Assembly: GCF_029784165.1 (NCBI RefSeq)
Contig: NC_073695.1
Coordinates: 159,889,622-159,953,621, forward strand
Length of the DNA stretch: 64,000 nucleotides
Origin: Wyeomyia smithii
Taxonomy: Eukaryota > Arthropoda > Insecta > Diptera > Culicidae
Direction: 5' to 3'
Shown here: positions 13,522-24,879 of the stretch, piece after piece
Position numbering within the stretch: position 1 is the first letter of the stretch
How the letters are laid out: each line of letters starts with the position of its first letter
The notes under the pieces: generated by a model
Told to the model about the DNA's origin: nothing
The model's input: only the letters and a program-made list of their open reading frames with translations
Databases searched by the model: none
Position numbers and translations under genes: made by a program

Positions 13522-13924
13522 CTGATGGTACATACTATAAAACATGTTAAGACCGATGCGCTTTAGTCAGGAAATCTCCGGAGTCATTTTGCTACTGTCG
13601 CTGTAGGCTCGTCTCGTCAGGCTCGTTTAAAAATTCATTCTTTTTTTTTTCACCAATCACACTAGCCATGGCATTGATATGATGAACGTCGCGTGCTATC
13701 TATCGGCTTTGCGGAGCAAAACTTCGGTTTTAGGTTTTAAACTTCGGCTTTCGCTTTTGCTGAAGGGTAAACGATTCGTTTTTCTCGTGCAGAATTAATA
13801 GGAGTGAGCAGTTGTTGTCAGGTGTAGCGTAAATGCATCGCGCGCGCGGAGTCCTTTGATTCCCGCGTAGTGCAAGTGAAAAATACACCTTGCTCTTCGG
13901 TCGCCCGGAGGAGAAAACCAAGTC
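13522..13924. other. Unassigned stretch
   Basis: I see no gene or clear repeat. A GC alternation (CGCGCGCGCG) lies at about 13839. Confidence 0.4.
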
Positions 13925-14085
13925 TGCCCCTATTGGGTGGTATTTGCTCGTTTGCCGCTGTTTTTCCGGATATTATTATATTGGGTGGAAATCGGCCATT
14001 TTGGTTGTTTTCCAGAAACCGGAAGTTGCCATCTTACAATCCAAAATGTTGCCTGAGGTCGATTATAAAAAAATTTGTTACCACT
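13925..14085 (+). repeat. Satellite units, continuation
   Basis: TTGGGTGGTATTTGCTCGTT (13935) and CCAGAAACCGGAAGTTGCC (14011) mark one and a half further units of the 124-bp satellite after a 1.4-kb interruption. Confidence 0.75.
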
Positions 14086-14445
14086 AAAAACATTCACCTG
14101 CCAAATATGGTTCCATTTAGTTGGTTAGCTCTCGAGATGTGCAGAAATTTCCAGAAAAGGGAAGGGTGTCGAACCATTATGGACATATTTGTTACCCCTT
14201 AAAACATCCACATGCCAAATTCGGTTTCATTTGCTTGGTTTGTTCTTGAATTGTGCAGAAATTTATGTTTCATTTGTATGGGACATCTCCTTGCCAGAAG
14301 AGGGAGAGGTTTCAAACTATCATAGGAACCTTTATCGGCACCAAAAACCCCTACATACAAATTTTCACGTCGATCGGTTCGGTAGTTTTCGAGCCTAAAT
14401 GGATCAGACAGACAGACAGACCGGACTGCATTTTTATGTGTATAG
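14086..14445 (+). repeat. Repeat ending in GACAGACAGACAG, LINE 3' UTR-like
   Basis: Two related blocks (TTGTTACC...TGTGCAGAAATTT) lie in tandem at about 14078-14154 and 14190-14267. A third starts at about 14335 (GGCACCAAAAACCCCTACAT) and leads into GATCGGTTCGGTAGTTTTCG and a GACA run. This tail is widespread in insects as the 3' end of non-LTR elements (recalled, not searched). Confidence 0.55.
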
Positions 14446-14586
14446 ATTACAACATCAACATTTTAGAACCTTAAGAGTGAATATACATTTATTGGATTGA
14501 AGCGTTCATGTAAATCTATTGAAATAAAAAAAAGTTTGAATGAGAAAGGCTGGGTCTGACCGCTAGGTGGATTAATTTAGGTTTTT
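14446..14586 (+). repeat. Family A repeat, copy 2, 3' tail
   Basis: From TACAACATCAACATTTTAGA to TGGATTAATTTAGG this matches positions 2528-2670 of copy 1. It is the tail whose head lies at 8952-10160. Confidence 0.75.
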
Positions 14587-15374
14587 TTAAATAAGTCGTG
14601 TAATCTTTGAGAGAATAGACTTTCAATATTTTTACAATTTAACACATAATGGTTAAAAAAAAATTCCGATTACATTGGTCAACACAAGTGTGACCCCGAA
14701 GGTCAAACTAAGAAAAAATAAAAATTTATAGCTTTTCCTGTGATTTTTTTTTCATTCTAGAGCAACTATTGTGAGCTGTAGAGCAGCATATTTTTTATTT
14801 TTTTTTATTTTTTATTTTATTTGTCAACCAGTATTATAATTAAATGAAATGGGAATCAATAGAGCAACTGAACCTTCAATTAAGAACTAAGATCTAAAAT
14901 TGTTGAAATCAGTCATGCCATCTTTGGCAAAACGAATGAATATAAAAATTTTTCTGGACACGTTTCTTTTCATAACCTACATGTTCAATCATCATAAAAT
15001 TCGTTATTTAGAGGTTTTAAAGACAGTCCGTTCATTTGATACCTGTTTTATTCAAATCGGTTGTGTAGTTTCTGAGATAATGGAGTTTCATAACTTTTAC
15101 ATTCTGATACATAACAGACTAAGTTACAGTTCGATAATAATAGAATTCAATAGGGTCTTATCAGGCAACTAGACCTTTATATTGCAACTTATTTCGTGAA
15201 AAACGGTCCATCCATCTCTGAGAAAAGTGGGTGAGTTCAAGCAGTCTTAGGAACATGTTTCTTTTCATAGCCTGATTTCACATTATTATACATAACGGAC
15301 AAAGTTAAAGTCCAATAACAATAAAATTCAATAGGGTCTTATGGGGAAACTAGACCTTTCATTTGCAAAACACA

Positions 15375-15412
<38 letters not shown>

Positions 15413-15535
15413 AAGAAAATGCTCAGCTCGTCGAACTAAGTCGATTGATATACGAGATTCGACCCTTAGGAGCACTTTTATACCTTTGGTTTTTTCAGTG
15501 ATTGCTATACCTTTCTAGGAGCAAGGCAAAAACAT
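14587..15535 (-). repeat. Family A repeat, copy 3 (inverted, truncated)
   Basis: Read on the minus strand it starts at GCCTTGCTCCTAGAAAGG (about 15531) and runs through a CA/GT microsatellite (15369-15411) and CAGAGATGGATGGACCG. It stops at a point equal to position 2220 of copy 1. It abuts the tail of copy 2 in opposite orientation. Confidence 0.7.
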
Positions 15536-15540
15536 CCCTA

Positions 15541-16091
15541 TTAAACCTTCTATAAAGTTATCAGCCTTCCAAAAATGCATGTTTTTGCAAAAAATGTTAT
15601 GTTTTATCTATTAAAATAAACAAGCTATTTGCCATATAATAATATTTTCAGGGGTAATTGCACGTCCACCATCTCCAAATCTCGCAATTATTCACAAGTG
15701 GCAGTTCCATTGTCAATTGAGATACAAACTTTCGTCTTTTAAAGTCTGTAGACAGCATCCTCGATTTATTTTTATTTTTAAATTCATCGATGTTGTTTCA
15801 ACTACGTCATCGAAAAATTTTGAAATGTATTGAAGAGATATTATGTGAAAGGGCTATCAGTAAACCACATTTACACATTTAGGGTCATTTCTGATTCCTC
15901 TTCCGTTAACATAGCAAATAGCTGAAAATCACGAGAAATTAATTTTTTAAGCTGCTTGAGATATGTATGACACCAACAGCACAACTTCACAGCTTCATGC
16001 AAACACTAGTTACTGCCGCTTATGGCAAGTCCGTCCCAATTGCATTTTTATCAATTTTGATTTTATTGGTGGAATGTATATATATACTTAC
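15541..16091. other. PEX13 downstream intron, near part
   Basis: This is AT-rich DNA with no repeat or gene I can name. The intron donor GTAAGT of the PEX13 middle exon is at 16091-16086 on the minus strand. Confidence 0.5.
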
Positions 16092-16322
16092 TTTTTATAG
16101 AACCAACCACACCATCGAAACAAAGCGAATGAAGTCCAAATTTGCGCAAACACACCACGTAAATGTGCAAAATTAGCTGCTACACCTAATACTGCTCTAA
16201 AGGAACCTGTTAGTGCGAAAAATGTTGAATCCAACAGCGAAGCAATGTTACTTATAGCTCCAACTAGTGATTCTATGTTTTGTAGCGCAGGTCTCGAGCT
16301 TTCTTCGGCCATTTGGATAAAA
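16092..16322 (-). CDS. Pex13: PEX13 middle coding exon
   Basis: This internal exon of 231 bp carries the conserved core of peroxin-13, beginning FIQMAEESSRPALQ and continuing through LDSTFFALTGSFRAVLGVAANF to FALFRW, just before the membrane segments. The acceptor is TTTGCAG (AG at 16324-16323) and the donor is GTAAGT (16091-16086). The first base completes the CG codon left by the exon at 34840-35165. The Met at 16312 is internal, not a start. The exon ends with two bases of a Lys codon, so the next exon must supply one base. The transmembrane and SH3 parts are missing from the rest of the minus strand down to position 1. This puts the next exon outside the window, after an intron of at least 16,091 bp. 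Homology is recognised from memory of insect PEX13 proteins. Confidence 0.88.
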
Positions 16323-17071
16323 CTGCAAATGAAATAAAATTATTTAATAACTTTTTTTCAAATTCAGAGAAACTAGGTATATTTCATTGACCGTGTTCCT
16401 AAAGTCCGATTAAGTTCCTTTATCTCAATTTTGCCCACCTTTCCCCCGCCATAGGGCTAGTAGCGAACTAGGAGTAAAATAACGGTCATTTTAGTGACTT
16501 TTTTATTTAAATAGTGAGCATAAAGTAAAAAATATAGAGCTTTAAAATTCATTACTAAATTTCAAATAGGCCATGTTTCATCTGAAATATGTGTTCAAAA
16601 CATAAGATGCGGAATGAATGGTCCTCGTAGAAATAAGTCGAAGTAGAATCTCTATCGTTATTTCACTTTGAAAAAATTGTAAATATGTACGAATTAGGAA
16701 ATGTATAATTTATTAGGAGACTTTGAATTTTTACTTGTTTAATATCCAACGTATTGAGGTTCAAATACGACGATGCTGTATATGAAACTCAATTGCAGAA
16801 GTCGAAACGTCTCGATTCAGCCATGTATTTCGAATGAGACGAGTTGCTCGTCGAAGCTTCTTTAATACAGCCCGAAATTTCGATTTTTTAGTCCTCTTCA
16901 ATCAGGAAAAACAGGAGAGTACAGCCGATATAAGACAAGGAAATTAAAGTAGTTACGTAATGTCACGCAAAAAAAAACAATATCGCTATCCTTGGAGCTA
17001 ATAGCGGTCTCGATCAACTAGATTAGTTGAGAAAATTCGTTATCGATATTGTTTTTGGCACAATTTGCCTG
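16323..17071. other. Intron segment without recognised feature
   Basis: I see no supported coding or repeat feature. The polypyrimidine-rich acceptor of the PEX13 exon is at 16323-16340 (minus strand). Confidence 0.45.
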
Positions 17072-18626
17072 TGAGCAATTCTCGCTGAAACCAGGTCACT
17101 AGGTGCACAAGGTCTTTCGAATTTGATATAAATGCACATATTAGTTAGGAATAGAGAAAAAATGATTATGCTATTTTTGTTTGATTGGATTTGTTGACCC
17201 CTCGGTCATCAAGAGGTGAAATAGTTACTTAAAAGTTGAAATTTTAACAATTCTTGATGTTTTATTTGAGCTATATCTCTGAAATTCGTTATGGAACCTA
17301 CTACAAGTAGCACTTTTCTGTAAAGTGGAATGATAGGGCTTTCATTTGGAGTAATCAGAATTTTGGCCGCCATCTTGAATTTTGCCGCCGTCTTGGATTA
17401 TATCAGAAAAATGCAATTTTGGCCGTGTTCGCAATTACCGATTTTAGATCTGAGACCAGCATTGGAAAGCTGAGAAAAAATGCTATAAGATGCAAGAAAA
17501 CAATTAGGTGAGCATCAGTGTTAACCTACCAATTGAACGAATTTTCCAAACGAAGTTTCAAAATATTCAATACATTGGTAAGAGATTTATCTTAGTACTT
17601 AAAACAGTATGGTGAAGCAACAAAAGACAAGTACAGAATTCTGGTCCAAAAAGGAGGATCAATGTTTTGGGATGTCAAACCCGTTCGGCATAGTAGTAGA
17701 TTGGATGAATAATGACAATTTGCTATGTTTAATAGAGAGATTAAATCTCATTTTGAATCGTCACCCTATAATTTTCAGCAAAATCTGCATACACAATGGC
17801 TTCATTCGGTTTATGATTGGTAATTTTGTGGATTTAAAAGTGAAATACGATATAGTTTTAATGAGTTTCATTTTACTTATTCTAATTTACCTTAGGGACA
17901 GATAATGAGCTAAGCATTGATTCCATGTGCCACTAAAAGTGTCTACGAACTCTTCAAATGAACAGTTTTTTCGAACTATTTGATATTGATTCTTAACCTG
18001 CACTAGTTTTGTTCAGCAGTTTATTACTGAACTCATAAATATCCGGAAATTTACCGCATTTCAAACAATAACACAGGAGGGAAGAGTTTCTACCTATGGC
18101 TACTACGTTGATTGCGCGGAATGCATTGACTATTTTAAAACTTCGTTCGGAAAATTCGTTCAATTGGTAGGTTAACACTGATACTCACCTAATAATTTTT
18201 CTGGCATCTTATAGCATTTTTTCTCAGCTTTCCAATGCTGGTCTCAGATCGAAAATCGGTAATTGCGAACATGCTCAAAACGGCATTTTTCTGATATAAT
18301 CCAAGATGGCGGCAAAATTCAAGATGGCGGCCAAAATTCTGATTACTCCAAATGAAAGCCCTATCATTCCACTTTACAGAAAAGTGCTACTTGTAGTAGG
18401 TTCTATAACGAATTTCAGAGATATAGCTCAAATAAAACATCAAGAATTGTTAAAATTTCAACTTTTTAAGTAACTATTTCACCCCTTGGTGACCGAGAAG
18501 TCAACAAATTCAATCAAACAAAAATGGCATAATCATTTTTTCTCTATTTCTAACTAATATGTGCATTTATATCAAATTCGAAAGACCTTGTGCACCTAGT
18601 GGCCTGGTTTCAGCGAGAATTGCTCA
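17072..18626. mobile_element. Foldback element with 505-bp inverted arms
   Basis: Positions 17072-17576 and 18121-18626 are inverted copies. They start TGAGCAATTCTCGCTGAAAC and end at the TTTCAAAATATTCAATACAT block. Both arms contain the ATCCAAGATGGCGGC-type motif. The 544-bp middle encodes nothing recognised; its 98-codon frame at 17609-17905 has no known motif. A tRNA SINE begins just beyond the right end. Confidence 0.9.
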
Positions 18627-18634
18627 TGTGTAGG

Positions 18635-18784
18635 ATAAGTACATCGATCACCGTACCCCAGTGCTGAGTCGAGAAAATTTCCAGCTCGAAAAGTTCCTCA
18701 ACTCGATCGGGAATCGAACCCGATATCACAACCGTGTGGGAGAGCTGGCCAACCGACATCGCTAACCACTGAGCGACGGGGACC
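18635..18784 (-). mobile_element. tRNA-derived SINE (Feilai-like)
   Basis: On the minus strand it starts GGTCCCCGTCGCTCAGTGGT and contains an internal RNA polymerase III promoter. Box A is the TCAGTGGTTAGCG region and box B is GGTTCGATTCCC, about 40 bp downstream. A non-tRNA body follows to about 18635. This is the layout of Feilai, a tRNA-related SINE described from Aedes; assignment to that exact family is from memory. No long poly(A) remains, and the 3' end lies 8 bp from the foldback element. Confidence 0.75.
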
Positions 18785-19679
18785 ACACGTAATTTCACGC
18801 ACAGCACTAAAAGGTACGAACAGTTTTTAAAATAAGTCTTTACATTGGCAGTTCTGACAGTTTGTTCGTGTCTATACTGCACTGATCACTCCAATGAGAG
18901 ATTCGAAAACGTTGGGTGGCATAGAACTTTCATGATGGAAAAGTCAACGAAACTAACTGTCCAAATATTCGGTAAATGAGAAGCATTCTTTCCAATGTAA
19001 TTTTTAATACAGAAAAATTCTTTTTTGCTTATTTAAAGTTATAATAGTGACTTTAATGACCATTTTGTTATAAAATAGTTACTTTAGTGATCTTTTGGCA
19101 TGAATAGATTTTTTGGTGATCAACCTAAAAATAGTAACGAAACCCGATCAAACGATTATAACAAACGGGTATCATAAATATATCTGAACTCGATAGAAAT
19201 AACAAAGCGTGTAGTATTCTTGATATGCCAGAATGATGAAAAGTACAGCATTATTTCAAATTTTGGTAGCATACCTTTGAATGTTCAAAAGTGTGTTTTT
19301 TAAAGCATATTTATAACAAAATTTGTTATTCAATTGACAAAAAATTGTACATTCTAACTAATTCTGATCTTTTTTTGCCGAAATACTTACAAAACTTGCT
19401 ATAATTTGTAATAATCTCTAAGTAATTTTGATAGGAATTCTGATATTTTAACTATTAACGAGACCAAGTTTAGAACACAAGTTGCACATTTGATATCCCT
19501 GCGGTCAATAGACCTAATGGGACCACGTTGGGAATTATATGTCCCATACAAATCAGTGCAATAGCATAAGCGCATTTGCTTGAAACTTGTTGATACTTAG
19601 CCTTACCCCTTTTAGTAGTTGAATGCACCCAAGAAAAGACAATGCGCTTTGCACTTCAAGTCTCGTTTCTCATTCAGTC
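18785..19679. other. Intron segment without recognised feature
   Basis: AT-rich, with the phrase TAGTGACTTTAATGACC repeated loosely at 19050-19100. Nothing else is supported. Confidence 0.4.
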
Positions 19680-19787
19680 AGACATGGCTCGTACGTATTG
19701 TAAGTTCTCTCGCTCGCATGTGACGCACAGCACAAAATGTGCGTCACATGCGAGCGAGAGAACTTACAATACGTACGAGCCATGTCT
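19680..19787. repeat. Perfect 50-bp inverted repeat, 8-nt loop
   Basis: Arm 19680-19729 (AGACATGGCTCGTACGTATT...) and arm 19738-19787 are exact reverse complements over all 50 bases, separated by 8 nt. The flanks do not continue the pairing. The arms contain CTCTCGCTCGCATGTGACGC. Confidence 0.97.
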
Positions 19788-20465
19788 CGTCGCATGGGAT
19801 TTCTTTTGCGACGTACACGAAGATATCTCGTCTCTCAACGCAACGAACGCGGTGCATAGGTGTTGCGTACACGAGACAGCTCGCGCGCAAATTCTCGTGA
19901 GCTAGTCCCATATATTGCTTTGCGCTGATGGTGCAAGAAAGAAATTGATTTTGCCCAGATGGATGAAGGTAGGGAATTTTATGTGATTTATTATTTACGG
20001 TGTTATAGGAGCTTGCGTCAGAGCACCGTTTGAATAATGATTGGTGTGTAAACTAATTCATTTGTTTATCAATTCATATGTTGATTAATCTGACTTTTGC
20101 TCACAATAATGATAAAGGTTTGTTACCATATTTATATATTATTATTTTCTTTGCGAACGGTATAAAAATGCATAGTATTTTTTACTGAAACAAATATATT
20201 AGATGCAGAGTGTTATGTTGGCTAACGTGAAGATGCTGAGTTTCTGTCGTCGTTAAAGATGTCATTGACTATTATATGATAGAAACCATTCCAAAGAAAA
20301 TCATATTCAGTTTTGTAGTTATAAGATTAGATGCGATTTTAAATTCGAGTACAAACCTTTCGGGAGTTAAAAATAACAGAACCACTAAACCAATATAACC
20401 AATTTTATATTTTCCAATACATATTGGTGGTAAAGATGTTGAATAGAATTTTCAAATAAGGTATA
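19788..20465. other. Flank of hairpin, no gene
   Basis: GC-richer DNA with CGAGAC/GTCTCG motifs occurs until about 19910, then AT-rich DNA. No gene was recognised. Confidence 0.4.
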
Positions 20466-20728
20466 GACACAGACTAACAGACGTAACACTAGAACCTAGC
20501 TCCATCGCCACAGAAAAAGAACATTTCAAATTTTCAATGGAATAACATTCAATCACATTCAATCATTTAATCTCTTACATATTTTGTAGTTCCTCATTTG
20601 ACACAAGCAGTAACGCTAGCGCTGATGTCGAAACATATGACGCAGCGCGAACACGGCAGCAGATGGTGCTAGTGTTACTAACTGTTTATTGAAAAGTTGT
20701 TCGAAGTGTTATGTCTCTTAGTCTGTGG
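20466..20728. mobile_element. MITE with CACAGACTAA inverted ends
   Basis: The left end CACAGACTAACAGACGTAAC and the reversed right end CACAGACTAAGAGACATAAC match over about 23 bp, extending to ACACT. Both flanks read (G)TATAG, consistent with a TA or TATAG target duplication. It is 263 bp long and non-coding. Confidence 0.8.
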
Positions 20729-23152
20729 TATAGAAATTGCAAATCAGATATATGATTCTGAAGCCATATTAACTCTGGTGCAACGATATGAACTTTAGTA
20801 ATAATCTTAGTAATAAAGTTTTATGAAATTTTCCAACAATGCACCTCCAAAAGGGTCTGAGGGCGTATACTGTATCGAAGACACAAATCATCACTGTGGG
20901 AGACGCGTTGCTCGAGTCATGTCGCTGATACATGATGCTTTCGATACCGCAGACGAAGATGCAATTTAATGCTACGGTATTTTATTATCTAATAAATATA
21001 TGTTTTATAATGTGCAACAGGGGATTTATAAATGAATTTCAACCATTTCAACGCTCGATTCCTCAAATGCGGAGTGTTAATCCTAGAAAGATAGTCTGCG
21101 TCAATTTGAGTCCTGAGCGTTATCATGCCAAATGACCTGTCATCATCGAATATCGACCAATTTTGATTTGGAAGAAACTCTGCACACGTACCTGACTTAA
21201 GGGGTAATATCAACCAAAAAAAATGTTTTTGGCAATTTTTTTATTGGCTTAAATCATGCTAAAAGTATTCTAGAATCAATATCTACATCGCTCAAGTACT
21301 GATCTTAACTCAAAATTCGTTTAAATCAATTTTCTACCGAACAACTTTTATGCTCCAAAATCACATTTTTCGTTCATTTTGGCGATGCTCGTTTTTTTTT
21401 TTAAATTTCGAGGCTTTGTAAACTAGTGGAAGTTGCCTATGATCGATACCGTGTTTCAAATTTGAAGTATAGAGGTCGCCGCATCAAGTTTCGACCGTTA
21501 CATCGTTTCTACAGCACGTGTTTACTCACAATTTCCCTTTGTTTAGTCGATCAGCCCTTCCCGTTGTGTACGTTCTTTGTTTGAGTTTTTCCATACTTTT
21601 AAACTGTGAGTTATATTCAAAAGTACTTAAATATGAGTGACAAGTTTGAGTTTTGCGTGGGGTCGGACGCCAACCGCGTCAAATTCGCTGAGCATCGCAT
21701 GTCTGATATCGCGAAAGAGGGTAGGCTCAGCCTTACATCAGTTAAAAAAGGAAAATAAAGCCCAGGAAGGACAACTTTACGGCGCAGGAATAGCTGACTG
21801 GAGGTAAAAAAAATATTAGGGGCTGTATTATTGCGATTGTTGAGATTTATAGCATTTTAAAACTTTAAATGCGTTTTTCTCAAAACCATGTTTTCAAAAA
21901 CGGCGAGCAGTAGAACTGAAAAAGTTTACATCCGATTTACTTGAAATTTTAACTGTAGCTTCTTCATTAGATTATCTAGTAAAGTACACACGATTTTAGC
22001 GATTGAGTAACAACAACTAATGTTGTAAACAATCAATGTGGATTTTTTTTTTTGTCGAAACAGAACTGTTTTTTTTTCAAACCGTTGCCGTTTGCGAAGA
22101 AAAATTTTAAAAATATAATCATGTGTACTTCACTAGCGAAACTTATGTAGATAATGAAAAAAATTTTGTTTTGGTTATAGGTGGATTTGGGCACGATTTC
22201 CACTGCTCGCCGCGGAACAACTTAAAAAAAAAGCGATTCACGGCAATAGCTGCACAGCCGCCATTTTGTAACAAAAATAGCAATAAAAATATTTTTCCTG
22301 TTCTGCAAGACTTGCTCAATCCAATCCAATAATCCAGGGACTTTTTTATTCAAGACACAAAATTTTATTCCTAATATTTAACTTTTTGAAGTATTTATTA
22401 AACAGGATTTGAAAACGGAAGAAAACCTGTGTAATTTTCCAAGAAAAAAATAAAGTTTATTATTTTAAGAGGTTCTAGTAAACATTTTAAATCAAAAAGA
22501 AGGTTTTAAATCAAAAAGAAGAAAGGTTCTAGTAAACATTTTAAATCAAAAAGATCATAACGACTAGCTTCCTCAAAGCATTTGTTTATAAGTTATTTCG
22601 GATTCAAGTTTAAAAAGTTAGAAACTTAACAGTAAATTTTATATGAATACAAAAAAAAAAATTGAATTTCCCTTGATGTTTTTTCAAGATTTGATACTAT
22701 TTCATGAGCGTAGCCAGAATTTCGATTAGGGGGGGGCAAGTTCTTCAAAATTTTAGAAGTAAAAAAATTAGAAAAAAATTTAGAAGTAAAAAAAGTATCT
22801 TGAAAAATAGAAATAAATACTAGTAGTTAGTGACCAACACGGATTTGCCCGATACTTTTGCCGCTGCAATGTCCTTAGTAGACCAACTGAAAATCTTGTG
22901 CAATTCCGCGCAACATAGGCCAAACATTTCAATCAATTATTTTTGATCTGGCTGATACTTCACACAGATATTACGTCAATGGGCTGAACATATCGATTTA
23001 TGCTAATGTATGCGTTGAAAATGGACTTTTTTTCAGATGGTGGTGAAAAAAGTAGGAGGTTGTATCCAAGACACGACCGCATAAATGACGTAGAACTACG
23101 TACACTATTAACAAATGCATTGAGTGTTTCATTACCCTAGTAACACAACTGG
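20729..23152. other. Intron segment, mostly unassigned
   Basis: Homopolymer T and A runs are frequent (21389, 22048, 22068). A 41-codon frame at 21633-21758 begins MSDKFEFCVG and has GC content above its surroundings; it matches no family I know. A segment of about 30 bp (GGTTCTAGTAAACATTTTAA) is duplicated at 22473 and 22526. TGAGCGTAGCCAGAATTTCG with a G run at 22705-22738 resembles ends of common insect repeats. Confidence 0.45.
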
Positions 23153-23213
23153 TTTTATCAAAGTTTCATAGCGCTTTTTTGGCTGTATTGAGCGCTATGA
23201 AACTTTGATAAAA
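23153..23213. repeat. Perfect 23-bp hairpin
   Basis: TTTTATCAAAGTTTCATAGC plus GCT at 23153-23175 is exactly reverse-complementary to 23191-23213, with a 15-nt loop. The 61-nt fold resembles a small MITE or precursor hairpin, but no expression evidence can be seen. Confidence 0.9.
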
Positions 23214-23239
23214 TACACACATCATACCATATCATACAC

Positions 23240-23712
23240 ACACAGCAAGCAAGCGACCAATCAGAGGACGTTATTTCTATTTCAACAAGGCTTGACAATT
23301 TTCATTAGTGCAATAGTTCGTAGATTCAAACAACATTTTTCTGCATTTGGGCAGATGCGTGTATAATTTTCCAATCGATTGCTGCAAGAATGAAGAAAAT
23401 CGGTTGAAAACCAACCGACCTATAAGCATTTGAAAAGGGACAAATTTCGTCCCAGTTTTTCGGTTTGCATCCCTGTGTGGTATGCTAAAGTAAAACGTAG
23501 TTCTACGTAAAAAAAAACTTGTTTATTTGCCTTGAGAAAGGCATTTTGAAGTTCAAAATCTGTAAAAGCTGTTTTCGCATTCAGTAAATGAGACGGCCGC
23601 GACAGATTGTATTTTCTTGGATTCAGCACATAATTTGTTCCGACGCGTACCGGTCTAGCTCACAAGACGAAATAACTGATCGCGCGTACGTTTTTTTCCT
23701 TTTATACTTGCA
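23240..23712 (-). repeat. Promoter-like repeat, copy 1 (rearranged)
   Basis: Two blocks are shared with copy 2. Block 23240-23510 (CCAATCAGAGGACG to the palindrome ACGTAGTTCTACGT) matches 24385-24660. Block 23640-23712 matches 24298-24370. In this copy the TATA-bearing block (TATAAAAGG on the minus strand, about 23700) is upstream of the ATTGG block rather than downstream, so the order is altered. Confidence 0.7.
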
Positions 23713-24297
23713 CACTGGCAACTAATGAGCCCAACCCTCGCATCAGAAAATATCACGCAATGAGCAATTATCTCAAGCCATTTGCGGCAGGACAAATGAA
23801 CTTATTTTAAGTTTTGATTTGATTTATTACGGCTTGCCACTGCTCGTTGAAACCCCTAAAACGATTTAAAAACACTAATAGTATCGGAAGAATTCGATTT
23901 CGGTCTAACATTACAACAGTATTACTGCCGGTTTAAACAAGCTAGCGCACCGTTTCCGAAGCAAAACGAATCTGTTATTATTTACTGTTCATTCACTGGG
24001 CTCGAAAAAGCCTTTGTTGAATAAAATTTAATTAACTTTCCTCATAAATTTTTCAAAAGTCTTTAAGAAGACTGTTTCTGAACTGCGTGATAAAGTTGTG
24101 TGCTAGGCCGCGGCTGAAACCTTCACTGCAGCAAATTTGTTAACTACAGATAGCCTTCGTACAGTTCATCACTTTTATCACAACTATTTTTCTCCAGCTC
24201 CAGTGTTAGCGCCATGAATCAATCAAAAGATTAGAGTTCATTGCCCAATCGAAACAGGAACATCCAGCGTTCCACTAGCAACAAACAGCAATACTCC

Positions 24298-24660
24298 GAC
24301 GCGTGCTGGCCTAGCTCACAAGACGAAATAACTGATAGCGCGTACGTTTTTTTCCTTTTATACTCGCACACTGGCAACGAAAGGCAGCAAGCAACCAATC
24401 AGAGGACGTAATTTTCGTTTCAACAAGGCTTGACAATTTTCAATAGTACAATAGTTTGCATAATTAATTAACACTTTCCTACATTTGGGTGGAAGCGTGT
24501 ATAATTTTCCAATCAATTGCTGCAAGAATCAAGAAAATCGGTTGAAAACAAACCGATTTATAAGCATTTAAAAAGGGACATTTTTCGTCCCCTTTTCGTT
24601 AATAGTTTTTGTATTTGCACCCCTATGTGGTAGGCTAAAGAAAAACGTAGTTCTACGTCA
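24298..24660 (-). promoter_or_regulatory. Promoter-like repeat, copy 2
   Basis: On the minus strand there is, in order, CTCTGATTGGTTGC (inverted CCAAT, about 24394), TATAAAAGG about 40 bp further (24354-24362), then TATCAGTTATTTCG about 25-30 bp below the TATA box, which fits an insect TCAGT initiator. No gene was recognised downstream (24297 to 23713). This is either a captured promoter in a repeat or chance; the two-copy conservation favours a repeat unit. Confidence 0.5.
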
Positions 24661-24879
24661 AAATAACTAAGACAGATAATTGTTTCAGAGTTTCATAAAT
24701 TTTCTATGGAAGGTAATTATGTTAGCTTACTTGCAAAAAAAAAAAATTCGATCTTGAGTGCGGCCTTCGGGCAGTTAACCGGAACATTCGCCATGGCGGA
24801 CGAAAACATACGTGCAGGCATGTTTTTTAATTCTTTAGTCGTTTTATTTATAAATTCCTCCTGAAATTTCGCGACAAAA

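Noticed and set aside
16088..16312. A separate small gene starting at Met 16312
   Set aside because: Splice sites on both sides and homology to the centre of PEX13 show it is an internal exon, not a gene with its own start.
18635..18784. A functional tRNA gene on the minus strand
   Set aside because: Boxes A and B are present, but the sequence does not close into a cloverleaf and continues into a long non-tRNA body, as in SINEs.
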